A stretch of 7,175 nt of DNA from Alphaproteobacteria bacterium (GCA_003694465.1 RFKM01000152.1:1-7175), one strand, 5' to 3'; shown: positions 1 through 6,141, counted from the stretch's first letter. Notes: generated by a model not told the origin, from the letters alone. Translations and numbers: made by a program.

Positions 1-1593
1 GGCGCCGCCACCGAGGGCAATGCCCATCCGCACCGCTCGGCGGGCGTGGCGGTGGTTCACAATGGCATCATCGAGAATTTTGCCGCGCTGCGCGCCGAGC
101 TCGGCGAACAGGGGCTGCGGGCCGAAACCGACACCGACACCGAAACCGTCGCCATGCTCGTGCGCGCACAGCTCGATGCGGGGATGACCCCCGAAGCGGC
201 GGTGCAGGCGACCCTCGCGCGCCTCGAAGGCGCCTTCGCGCTGCTCTTCCTGTTCGAGAACCACCCGGACCTGCTGATCGCCGCGCGCAAGGGCAGCCCG
301 CTGGCGATCGGCCATGGCGAGGGCGAGATGTTCGTCGGCTCCGACGCCATCGCGCTCGCCCCGCTGACCCGGCGGATCACCTATCTCGAAGAGGGCGACT
401 GGGCGGTGATCACCCGCGCCGGCGCCACGATCCGCGACGCCGAGGGGCAGATCGTCCAGCGCCCGCTGCGCGAGGTTGCCATCGACGCCGCCCGGATCGA
501 GAAGGGCGGCTATCGGCATTACATGATGAAGGAGATCGCCGAGCAGCCGACGGTCATCGGGAACCTGCTCGACGAACGGGTCGGCCCGGAGGGCGAAGCC
601 TTGCGCCTCGGCCTGCCCGAGCTCGACCTGGGCGAGATCGACCGGATCTCGATCGTCGCCTGCGGCACGGCCTATTACGCCGGTCTGGTGGCGAAATACT
701 GGTTCGAGCGCCATGCCCGCCTGCCGGTCGACATCGACGTCGCCTCGGAATTCCGCTACCGCGAGCCGCCGATCGCCCCGCGCACCCTCGGCATTTTCGT
801 CAGCCAGTCGGGCGAGACCGCCGACACCCTCGCGGCGCTGCGCTTCTCGAAGGGCAGGACGGCACTGAACCTCGCCCTCGTCAACGTGCCCGAAAGCTCG
901 ATCGCGCGCGAGGCCGACATGACGATGCCGCTCGAGGCGGGGCCGGAAGTCTCGGTCGCCTCGACCAAGGCCTTCACCTGCCAGCTGGTGAACCTCGCGC
1001 TGCTGGTGATTGCCGCCGCCCGCGCCCGCGGCACCATCGACGCCGCGCAGATGGCCGCGATGCTGGCAGATCTGCGCCGCCTGCCCGGGCTGATGAACCA
1101 TGTGCTCTCGGCCAACGAGGCCATCGCCGCCATCGCCGCCGAACTGGCCGAGGCGCGCGACGTGCTTTTCCTCGGGCGTGGACAGATGTTTCCCCTGGCC
1201 CTTGAGGGCGCCTTGAAACTAAAGGAAATCAGCTATTTGCACGCCGAAGGTTATCCATCGGGTGAACTCAAGCACGGCCCCATTGCGCTGGTCGATAAGG
1301 CCACGCCGACGGTGGTTCTGGCGCCCCACGACCGGCTGATGGAAAAGACCGTTTCCAACATGCAGGAGGTGATGGCGCGCGGCGGGCCGGTTCTGCTGAT
1401 CGGCGACGCGGCGGCGATGAGTGCCGCCGGCGCGCAGGTCTGGCGCCGGATCACCCTGCCCGAGGCGCCGGAGTTCCTGCACCCGATCCTCTATGCCCTG
1501 CCGGTTCAGCTGCTGGCCTATCATGCCGCCGTGGCCAAGGGCACCGATGTCGATCAGCCGCGCAACCTCGCCAAGTCGGTCACCGTGGAGTGA
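1..1593 (+). CDS. glmS: Glutamine--fructose-6-phosphate aminotransferase (isomerizing), 5'-truncated by the window edge
   Basis: GlmS makes glucosamine-6-phosphate from fructose-6-phosphate and glutamine in the cytoplasm, the first step towards UDP-GlcNAc for peptidoglycan and LPS. The reading frame is open from base 1; a GTG at 46 lies inside the conserved glutaminase domain and is not the start. Aligned from memory to E. coli GlmS, the first visible codon matches about Gly78 of the mature enzyme, so the catalytic Cys1 and ~77 residues lie outside. Visible glutaminase residues include the His of NAHPH and the Asn-Gly of VVHNG (codons 18-22). Two SIS isomerase domains follow: ACGTAYYAG (from codon 220), SQSGETADT (268-276) and VASTKAF; then LEGALKLKEISY with the Glu at codon 409, the ELKHGP His at 425, and the C-terminal tail NLAKSVTVE with its Lys at 525. 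The 530 visible codons plus the missing part match the usual ~609 residues. The stop codon is TGA. The 3' end overlaps the convergent lipoprotein gene. Confidence 0.97.
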   Translation, partial: GAATEGNAHPHRSAGVAVVHNGIIENFAALRAELGEQGLRAETDTDTETVAMLVRAQLDAGMTPEAAVQATLARLEGAFALLFLFENHPDLLIAARKGSPLAIGHGEGEMFVGSDAIALAPLTRRITYLEEGDWAVITRAGATIRDAEGQIVQRPLREVAIDAARIEKGGYRHYMMKEIAEQPTVIGNLLDERVGPEGEALRLGLPELDLGEIDRISIVACGTAYYAGLVAKYWFERHARLPVDIDVASEFRYREPPIAPRTLGIFVSQSGETADTLAALRFSKGRTALNLALVNVPESSIAREADMTMPLEAGPEVSVASTKAFTCQLVNLALLVIAAARARGTIDAAQMAAMLADLRRLPGLMNHVLSANEAIAAIAAELAEARDVLFLGRGQMFPLALEGALKLKEISYLHAEGYPSGELKHGPIALVDKATPTVVLAPHDRLMEKTVSNMQEVMARGGPVLLIGDAAAMSAAGAQVWRRITLPEAPEFLHPILYALPVQLLAYHAAVAKGTDVDQPRNLAKSVTVE

Positions 1594-2083
1594 GCGCCCC
1601 GGCCGGCCCGAGCGCATAGACATCGAGCAGGTGCAGCCCGCCCAGCGGCAGGCCGAGCAGGCGCAAGGCCGGCAGCGAGATCCGGCTTCCGGCGGTGTCG
1701 GGCCCGTCGATCGGGCGCAGATCGAGGGCCACCGCCTTGCCGTTCTCGGCCGAAACCACCCGCCCCTTGCCGGGAGCCTCGGCCAGCGGCGTTTCCAGCC
1801 AGAAGCCCGGGTCGGCCGGGTTGCCCAGTGCCGCGACCGTGCGCCCGATCAGGCGGCCTTCCTCGGCGCGGGCCTCGGCCTCGGCCTCGGCGCGCTGGCT
1901 TTGGGACGTGGTGTCGAACTCGTCCACGGTGCGCGCTCCGTCCGGCACCGCCGGCACCGCCCCCGGCCGCGGCGCGGGGTGGACAGCGCCGGGGGGCGGG
2001 GCGAGCGAAGCGTCGGGCCGGGGCAACAGGCTGCACCCGGCAAGGGCCATGGCAAGGGCGAGAAGGACGAAAGCCGGTCTCAT
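1580..2083 (-). CDS. Small predicted outer-membrane lipoprotein, function unknown
   Basis: A 167-residue protein starting with a short lipoprotein signal: two N-terminal residues (Met-Arg), a hydrophobic stretch (residues 4-15) and a lipobox LAGC with the lipidated Cys at 17. Ser at +2 would favour outer-membrane sorting by the known Lol rule. The mature part has a Pro/Ala-rich linker (20-48), then TVDEFDTTSQSQR, an Ala/Glu-rich helix (about 65-75), and a compact block with GNPADPGFWLETPLAEAPGKGRV and TAGSRISLPALRLLGLPLGGL. I recall this pattern (FDTT, FWLETPL, AGSRISLPALRLL) from small Rhodobacteraceae lipoproteins, some apparently labelled 'D-galactarate dehydratase'; nothing here resembles that ~500-residue enzyme, so I would not carry the name over. 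The start ATG has no Shine-Dalgarno upstream, but a promoter-like sequence ends 6 nt before it. Its stop lies inside the end of glmS, tail to tail. Third-position GC and domain-like composition support a real gene; the role is unknown. Confidence 0.85.
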   Translation of the reverse strand: MRPAFVLLALAMALAGCSLLPRPDASLAPPPGAVHPAPRPGAVPAVPDGARTVDEFDTTSQSQRAEAEAEARAEEGRLIGRTVAALGNPADPGFWLETPLAEAPGKGRVVSAENGKAVALDLRPIDGPDTAGSRISLPALRLLGLPLGGLHLLDVYALGPAGALTPR

Positions 2084-2089
2084 GCACGC

Positions 2090-2118
2090 AGGCTAGCCCG
2101 GCGGCGCGCCTTCGGCAA
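2090..2118 (-). promoter_or_regulatory. Predicted sigma-70 promoter of the lipoprotein gene (leaderless)
   Basis: Read on the minus strand: -35 TTGCCG (2113-2118), a 17-bp spacer, -10 TAGCCT (2090-2095), then 6 nt to the ATG at 2083. The -35 matches 4 of 6 consensus bases; the -10 keeps T1, A2 and T6. The predicted transcription start falls on or next to the A of the ATG, which agrees with the absence of a ribosome binding site. Pattern seen in sequence; promoter activity is inferred. Confidence 0.4.
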
Positions 2119-2129
2119 CGCCTCATGCC

Positions 2130-2158
2130 TTGCCAGACACGCGCCGAGGCTCTAGCGT
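2130..2158 (+). promoter_or_regulatory. Predicted sigma-70 promoter of moaA (leaderless)
   Basis: -35 TTGCCA (2130-2135, 5 of 6 consensus bases), a spacer of exactly 17 bp, and -10 TAGCGT (2153-2158), followed by 7 nt to the ATG at 2166. Transcription would start at or beside the start codon. There is no Shine-Dalgarno at a normal distance (only GAGG at 2146-2149, too far upstream). Its -35 lies 11 bp from the -35 of the divergent lipoprotein promoter, so RNA polymerase could hardly bind both at once. No molybdenum-cofactor riboswitch can fit in the 82-bp gap. Confidence 0.42.
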
Positions 2159-2165
2159 CACTCCC

Positions 2166-3179
2166 ATGCGACAGGACCCCCTCATCGACCCGTTTCAACG
2201 CCCGATCACCTATCTGCGCCTTTCGGTGACCGATCGGTGCGATTTCCGCTGCACCTACTGCATGTCGGAAGACATGACCTTCCTGCCGAAGAAGGATCTG
2301 CTCAGCCTCGAGGAGCTCGACCGCGTCGCCTCGGCCTTCATCGGCCTTGGCGTGCGCAAGCTGCGCGTCACCGGCGGCGAGCCGCTGGTGCGGCGCGACA
2401 TCCTGACGTTCTTTCGCAAGATGACCCGCCATCTGGAGAGCGGCGCCCTCGACGAGCTGACGCTCACCACCAACGGCTCGCAGCTGGCCCGCTTTGCCGG
2501 CGATCTCGCCGCCGCCGGGGTGCGGCGGGTCAATGTCTCCCTCGACACGCTGGATGCCGACCGTTTCCGGGCGCTGACCCGGCGCGGCGATCTGGCCAAG
2601 GTCATGGCCGGGATCGACGCCGCCCAGGCCGCCGGTCTGCGCGTCAAGCTCAATGCCGTGGCGCTGAAGGGCGTCAACGAGGACGAGCTCTTCAGCCTCA
2701 CCGAGTTCTGCGCCGACCGCGGGCTCGACCTCACCTGGATCGAGGTGATGCCGATGGGCGAGGACATTGGCAGCGAGGATCGGCTGGGCCAATATTGGCC
2801 GCTTGACGATCTGCGCGCGCGCCTCGCCGAGCGCTACACGCTCACCCCGCTGGCCGAGCGCACCGGCGGGCCGGCACGCTTTGTCCGCCTCGAGGAGACC
2901 GGCCAGAAGATCGGCTTCATCACCCCGCTCACCCACAATTTCTGCGAAAGCTGCAACCGGGTGCGACTGACCTGCACGGGCGAGCTGTTCATGTGCCTCG
3001 GGCAGGAAGACCGCGCCGATCTGCGGGCGGCGCTGCGCGCCCATCCCGACGACGACGCCCCCCTCGTCGAGGCGATTCGCGACGCGATCCGGCACAAGCC
3101 GAAGGGGCACGATTTCGACTATTCCCGCCAGCGCGCCGATGGGCAGATGCCGCGCCACATGAGCCACACCGGCGGCTGA
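2166..3179 (+). CDS. moaA: GTP 3',8-cyclase MoaA (molybdenum cofactor biosynthesis)
   Basis: MoaA is a radical-SAM enzyme that converts GTP to (8S)-3',8-cyclo-7,8-dihydroguanosine 5'-triphosphate, which MoaC turns into cyclic pyranopterin monophosphate, the first molybdenum cofactor intermediate. In the 337-residue protein the N-terminal CxxxCxxC binding the SAM cluster is Cys25, Cys29 and Cys32 (CDFRCTYC). The SAM-contact motif TGGEP is at 69-73. The C-terminal [4Fe-4S] cluster that holds GTP is Cys260, Cys263 and Cys277, with E. coli spacing, in [11 protein letters not shown]. The protein ends in the conserved Gly-Gly tail. A longer frame could start at TTG 2130, but that codon is part of the likely -35 box, and family alignment places the N terminus ([10 protein letters not shown]) at ATG 2166. 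No Shine-Dalgarno is seen. The gene is alone; moaB, moaC and moeA are not in view. Other Mo-cofactor genes must lie elsewhere. Confidence 0.96.
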   Translation: MRQDPLIDPFQRPITYLRLSVTDRCDFRCTYCMSEDMTFLPKKDLLSLEELDRVASAFIGLGVRKLRVTGGEPLVRRDILTFFRKMTRHLESGALDELTLTTNGSQLARFAGDLAAAGVRRVNVSLDTLDADRFRALTRRGDLAKVMAGIDAAQAAGLRVKLNAVALKGVNEDELFSLTEFCADRGLDLTWIEVMPMGEDIGSEDRLGQYWPLDDLRARLAERYTLTPLAERTGGPARFVRLEETGQKIGFITPLTHNFCESCNRVRLTCTGELFMCLGQEDRADLRAALRAHPDDDAPLVEAIRDAIRHKPKGHDFDYSRQRADGQMPRHMSHTGG

Positions 3180-3196
3180 GCCGGCGGCCTGCCATG

Positions 3197-3217
3197 CGCC
3201 CCGCGCAGGGCGGGTTT
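3197..3217 (+). terminator. Possible weak intrinsic terminator of moaA
   Basis: A 5-bp GC stem, CGCCC (3197-3201) and GGGCG (3208-3212), with a 6-nt loop, followed by GG and only three T residues. It lies 18 bp after the moaA stop and just before the promoter-like sequence of the next gene. The short U tract makes it weak, and short GC stems arise easily by chance at this base composition. Confidence 0.3.
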
Positions 3218-3220
3218 CCC

Positions 3221-3249
3221 TTGCGTCAATCCGGCGATGGGCCTATGAG
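3221..3249 (+). promoter_or_regulatory. Possible promoter of the DUF2934 gene
   Basis: TTGCGT (3221-3226), a 17-bp spacer, and TATGAG (3244-3249). Each box keeps the most conserved bases (TTG; TAT). Transcription would start near 3256, inside the 18-bp palindrome at 3253-3270, giving a leader of about 50 nt with a good ribosome binding site. Inferred from pattern only. Confidence 0.35.
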
Positions 3250-3252
3250 GCC

Positions 3253-3270
3253 GATGTTAGCGCCAACATC
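3253..3270. promoter_or_regulatory. Operator-like 18-bp palindrome (GATGTT-AGCGCC-AACATC)
   Basis: Eight of nine base pairs of this 18-bp sequence are symmetric; only A3259/C3264 break it. The CG-centred form with TGTTAGCG half-sites resembles operators bound by LacI-family repressors. It begins 3 bp after the putative -10 box and covers the predicted transcription start, where a repressor would block transcription. No regulator gene is in the window. The palindrome is directly visible; its function as an operator is inferred. Confidence 0.35.
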
Positions 3271-3294
3271 CGGCGCGAACGCACCTGCACCACC

Positions 3295-3298
3295 GGAG
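3295..3298 (+). promoter_or_regulatory. Ribosome binding site GGAG of the DUF2934 gene
   Basis: GGAG ends 8 nt before the ATG at 3307. It supports this start and contrasts with the absence of a Shine-Dalgarno before moaA and the lipoprotein gene. Confidence 0.6.
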
Positions 3299-3306
3299 AC
3301 CTTGCC

Positions 3307-3564
3307 ATGCCCAGCCCGACCGTCACCGAAGAGCAGATCCGCCTCAGGGCCTATGAACTCTGGCAGAGCGCCGGCGCCCCGCACGGGCGCGACCAGGACT
3401 TCTGGTTCCAGGCCGAGGCCGAACTGACCACCCCGAAGAAAAAGCCCGCGCCCCGGCGCAAGGCCGCCGCGCCGAAAGCGGCAAAGCCGGCCCGCGCCAA
3501 GGCCGCGGCCGAGAAACCGGCCGCCAGGGCGCCGCGCCGCAAGGCGGCCCGCACCCCGGCCTGA
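3307..3564 (+). CDS. DUF2934 domain protein with histone H1-like basic tail
   Basis: An 85-residue protein in two parts. Residues 8-40 (EEQIRLRAYELW, then a Gly/Pro turn with HGRDQDFWFQAEAEL) are the DUF2934 motif: two short helices with conserved aromatic residues and the HG..D.DW-like signature, here with Phe before the Trp. Residues 43-85 are a low-complexity tail of almost only Lys, Arg, Ala and Pro, with 16 basic residues and a single acidic one (Glu69), and PKKKPAP-, PRRKAA- and AAKPARAK-type repeats like the C-terminal tail of histone H1 and bacterial H1-like proteins. Such tails bind DNA or RNA without sequence specificity. The DUF2934 function is unknown; a nucleoid-associated or RNA-binding role is inference from the tail alone. 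GGAG at 3295-3298 supports the start. The gene stands alone, is convergent with argE, and may be controlled by the palindrome over its predicted start site. Confidence 0.85.
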   Translation: MPSPTVTEEQIRLRAYELWQSAGAPHGRDQDFWFQAEAELTTPKKKPAPRRKAAAPKAAKPARAKAAAEKPAARAPRRKAARTPA

Positions 3565-3618
3565 CGCCCCGGCCAGCGCCCGGCCGTGCATCACCGCGCC
3601 GGGCGGGGGGCCGTCAGG
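3560..3618. terminator. Bidirectional hairpin between the DUF2934 gene and argE
   Basis: An inner 8-bp stem, CGCCCGGC (3577-3584) with GCCGGGCG (3598-3605), has a 13-nt loop. An outer arm, CCTGACGCCCC (3560-3570), pairs with GGGGCCGTCAGG (3607-3618) with one bulged base. The outer arm contains both genes' TGA stop codons (3562-3564 on plus; 3614-3616 on minus). It is placed as a shared terminator for convergent genes, but neither side has a U tract, so termination strength is uncertain. Confidence 0.5.
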
Positions 3619-4786
3619 CCTGTTCCGTGCACAGGTGCTCGATCAGCCGGTCGACGAAGGCGATCCCGCGCTCGAATTGTTCAAGGCTCAACCATTCGTT
3701 CGGCTGGTGGGCCTGTTCGATGTTGCCCGGCCCGATGATCACCGCCGAATAGCCGGCCTGCTGGAACTGCCCCGCCTCGGTGGCGTAGCTGACCACGTGG
3801 GTCTGGTTCTCGCCGCTCAGGCGCCGGGCCAGCGCCTCGGCCACGGCGGGTTCGGCCTCGGGAGCAAGGCCGGGCACCTCGAAGCGCGGGGCGGTGTCGA
3901 TGCGCGCCTCGGACCGAATCGCCTTCATCCCCGCCTCGACGCGCGCCACCTCCTCGAGGTAGCGCCTCCGCCAGCCCTCGAGGCTTTCGCCCGGGATCGC
4001 CCGGAAGGCCATGACGAAGCGGCAGTCGCGGGCGGTGATGTTGTCGGCGGTGCCGCCGTGGATGCGCCCGACATGGCAGGTCGTCCATGGCGGCTCGAAC
4101 AGCGCGTCGATCGGGTCGGCATCGCGGGCGCGGTTCTCCTCGTTCATCCGGTTCGCCCACTCGACGAGGCGCGCGGCCTCCATCACCGCCGAAACCCCCT
4201 TGTGCATCAGCGAGGAATGAACCTCGAAGCCGCGCACATGGGTTTCGATGCCGATCCCGCCCTTGTGCCCGTTCACCACCTTCATCTCGCTGGGCTCGCC
4301 GATGATCGCCGCGGCGGCGCGCGGCAGGGTGCGGGCCATCTCGGCGATCATCCGCGGCGCCCCGAGGCAACCCACCTCTTCGTCGTAGGAGAGAGCAATC
4401 TGCAGCGGCCGGCGGAGCGGCGCGGCAAGGGCCTTGGGCACCGCCGCAAGGGCGATGGCGTCGAACCCCTTCATGTCGCAGGTGCCGCGCCCGTAAAGCC
4501 GCCCGTCCCGCTCGACCACCGTGAAAGGGTCGGTGTCCCAGTCCTGCCCCTCGACGGGAACGACGTCGGTATGGCCCGAGAGCACCACGCCGCCCTCCTC
4601 TTCGGGCCCGATCGAGGCGAAAAGCGCCGCCTTCGTGCCCTCGTCGTTATAGACGCGGTGGGCGCGCACCCCGTGGGCGGCGAGATAATCCTCGACCCAG
4701 TCGACCAGCGCGAGGTTGCTCTCGCTCGAAACCGTGGGGAACGAGACCAGCTTTTCGAGAATGTCTCGGGCAGTCATGTCGCGCAT
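3614..4786 (-). CDS. argE: Acetylornithine deacetylase
   Basis: ArgE is a cytoplasmic di-zinc M20-family amidohydrolase that splits N-acetylornithine into ornithine and acetate in the linear arginine pathway. The 390 residues match the ArgE length. Metal and catalytic residues sit where the family has them: SGHTDVVPV (His72 metal ligand, Asp74), CDMKGF (Asp104 bridging the metals), YDEEVG (Glu136 general base, Glu137 ligand), GEPSE (Glu164), and HQPNEW near the C terminus (His360). The lid/dimerisation domain lies between, about residues 180-295. A strong AAAGGAG is 6 nt before the chosen ATG; the alternative Met4 would be 15 nt from it and is less likely. The gene lies 67 bp downstream of the DUF3422 gene on the same strand, so co-transcription is possible. 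DapE or another M20 deacylase is a less likely alternative: overall wording and the ending fit ArgE better. Confidence 0.92.
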   Translation of the reverse strand: MRDMTARDILEKLVSFPTVSSESNLALVDWVEDYLAAHGVRAHRVYNDEGTKAALFASIGPEEEGGVVLSGHTDVVPVEGQDWDTDPFTVVERDGRLYGRGTCDMKGFDAIALAAVPKALAAPLRRPLQIALSYDEEVGCLGAPRMIAEMARTLPRAAAAIIGEPSEMKVVNGHKGGIGIETHVRGFEVHSSLMHKGVSAVMEAARLVEWANRMNEENRARDADPIDALFEPPWTTCHVGRIHGGTADNITARDCRFVMAFRAIPGESLEGWRRRYLEEVARVEAGMKAIRSEARIDTAPRFEVPGLAPEAEPAVAEALARRLSGENQTHVVSYATEAGQFQQAGYSAVIIGPGNIEQAHQPNEWLSLEQFERGIAFVDRLIEHLCTEQA

Positions 4787-4792
4787 GGAAGG

Positions 4793-4799
4793 CTCCTTT
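4793..4799 (-). promoter_or_regulatory. Ribosome binding site AAAGGAG of argE
   Basis: AAAGGAG on the minus strand, six bases before the ATG at 4786. This near-consensus site decides between the two candidate Met codons (residues 1 and 4) in favour of the first. Confidence 0.75.
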
Positions 4800-4806
4800 C
4801 GCGCCG

Positions 4807-4835
4807 AGGGTGACGGCGCGCGGGGGAACGGTCAA
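4807..4835 (-). promoter_or_regulatory. Weak candidate promoter of argE in the 67-bp gap
   Basis: Minus-strand TTGACC (4830-4835, 5 of 6 bases of the -35 consensus), a 17-bp spacer and a poor -10, CACCCT (4807-4812). Transcription would start near 4800, immediately before the AAAGGAG. The same bases can form a 6-bp hairpin, CGCGCC (4800-4805) with GGCGCG (4815-4820), ending next to the ribosome binding site. Either argE has its own promoter here or it is read through from the DUF3422 gene; the sequence does not decide. Confidence 0.25.
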
Positions 4836-4853
4836 GCCCCGGCGCCAGCGCGC

Positions 4854-6134
4854 TCACTTGTGGATGAGGCGCTTTTTCACCGCCCGCCCGAAAAGCCAGA
4901 CCGCCAGCACCACCGGCGGCACCAGCGCCGCCTTGGTCAGCGCCTTGTCGAGATGCAGCCGATAGGCCAGCGGCTCGAGCAGATAGCCCAGCAGCGACAC
5001 CGCGTAATAGCTGATCGCCACCACCGAAAGCCCTTCGACCGTTTCCTGCAGACGCAGTTGCAGATCGGCGCGCCGGTCCATGCTGGCCAGAAGCTGCTGG
5101 TTCTGCGCCGAACGCTCCACATCCACCCGCGTGCGCATCAGGTCGCCCGCCCGCATCGCCCGCTCGGCCATGTCGTCGAGCCGCCGCTCGACCGAGGCCA
5201 CCGTGCGCATTGCCGGGTCGTAGCGGCGGGTCATGAATTCGTCGAGCGTCTGGCGCTTGTCCCAGCGGCTTTCGCGCAGAAGCGCGATCCGGTCCTTGAC
5301 GATGGCCGCATAGGCCGCCGTCGCCCCGAAGCGGAACGAGGTCTGCGTCTTCAGGCTTTCAAGCTCCCCCGACAGGCGCAGCAACTCGCGCAGCGCATCT
5401 TCGCGGGTTTCGTCGATCTTCCCGAGGGTGCGCACGAGATCCGAAAGCCGGTCCTCTATGGCGCCGAGCGGACCGGTGATCGCCCGCGCCCGGGCCAGAC
5501 CCAGCATCGACATCGCCTTGTAGGTTTCGATCTCGGCCAGCCGGGTGACGATGCGCCCGATCCGGCGCGGGCTGTTTTCCGGCTCGGTGAAGACGGCAAA
5601 ACGCATGTGCCCGCCCGGGTCGATGCGGAAATCGCTCGCCACCACCGCCGCGCCCTCGAGCACGCTGCTGGCCGCGAGGCTCTCGGGCACGAACCAGGCC
5701 GCCACCTTCTCGCGCATCGCGGCGAGATCGGGCATCGGCTCGATGCGGATCAGCGCCGAGGTCACCCGCACGCCGGGCGCCGCGTCCAGCCAGTCGGCGG
5801 GGAAGACGTCGAACACCGCCGGGTCGAAGGGGCGCGCGGCGTTGCCCGCGCCGAAGATCGTGTAGGTCACGAATTCGGTGTGCTGCTCCCATTTCAGCCG
5901 GTGCTGGCCGATCTCGCCATACCAGTGGTTCGCCCCCTCCGGCGGATGCGGCGCGCCGTGCCGGTCAAGCAGGGCGACCAGATGCGCCCGGTCGGCCGAC
6001 CGGTCGCGCGCGGCGGCATCGGCGGGGCGCTTGATCGCCAGAAAGGCGGCAAAGCCCGGCGCCTCCAGCGGCGGAAAGGGGCGCGCATGCAGCTCGTTGG
6101 CCAGCTCGTAGCGCAGGGGATGGTCCTGAAGCAT
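4854..6134 (-). CDS. DUF3422 family membrane-anchored protein, function unknown
   Basis: The 426-residue protein matches the DUF3422 family, found mainly in proteobacteria and usually described as membrane-anchored. Seen in order: the N-terminal signature HPLRYELANELHARPFPP (5-22); KWEQHTEFVTYTIF (81-94); a mid-region with DWLDAAPG and VLEGAAVVASDFRIDPGGHMRF; a long charged helical region (roughly 195-365) rich in Leu, Glu, Arg and Asp that could form coiled coils; then two hydrophobic segments, about 369-390 (SVVAISYYAVSLLGYLLEPL) and 399-419, ending in the basic tail KKRLIHK. No signal peptide is present, so the large N-terminal part is probably cytoplasmic and held to the inner membrane by a C-terminal hairpin, with the basic tail also inside (positive-inside rule). 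GGGAG (6142-6146) 7 nt before the ATG supports the start. The helix-then-two-membrane-segments plan resembles CorA-type transporters, but no GMN motif is seen. Its role is unknown; argE lies downstream. Confidence 0.88.
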   Translation of the reverse strand: MLQDHPLRYELANELHARPFPPLEAPGFAAFLAIKRPADAAARDRSADRAHLVALLDRHGAPHPPEGANHWYGEIGQHRLKWEQHTEFVTYTIFGAGNAARPFDPAVFDVFPADWLDAAPGVRVTSALIRIEPMPDLAAMREKVAAWFVPESLAASSVLEGAAVVASDFRIDPGGHMRFAVFTEPENSPRRIGRIVTRLAEIETYKAMSMLGLARARAITGPLGAIEDRLSDLVRTLGKIDETREDALRELLRLSGELESLKTQTSFRFGATAAYAAIVKDRIALLRESRWDKRQTLDEFMTRRYDPAMRTVASVERRLDDMAERAMRAGDLMRTRVDVERSAQNQQLLASMDRRADLQLRLQETVEGLSVVAISYYAVSLLGYLLEPLAYRLHLDKALTKAALVPPVVLAVWLFGRAVKKRLIHK

Positions 6135-6141
6135 GGTCCGG

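Noticed and set aside
1421..2155. 244-codon plus-strand frame crossing the glmS end and the lipoprotein gene
   Set aside because: Starts inside glmS in another frame and has Pro/Arg-rich composition typical of shadows.
2130..2165. TTG at 2130 as moaA start
   Set aside because: It would add 12 residues not expected in MoaA, and it is better explained as the -35 box.
2084..2165. Molybdenum-cofactor riboswitch before moaA
   Set aside because: The gap is only 82 bp, shared by two divergent promoters, and shows no such structure.
1554..3167. 537-codon minus-strand frame opposite moaA and over the lipoprotein gene
   Set aside because: It is antisense to the clearly conserved moaA and overlaps the lipoprotein in another frame; its translation is low-complexity and its length reflects the lack of stops in high-GC DNA.
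3635..4813. 392-codon plus-strand frame opposite argE
   Set aside because: Shadow of argE, which has all catalytic motifs and a strong ribosome binding site.
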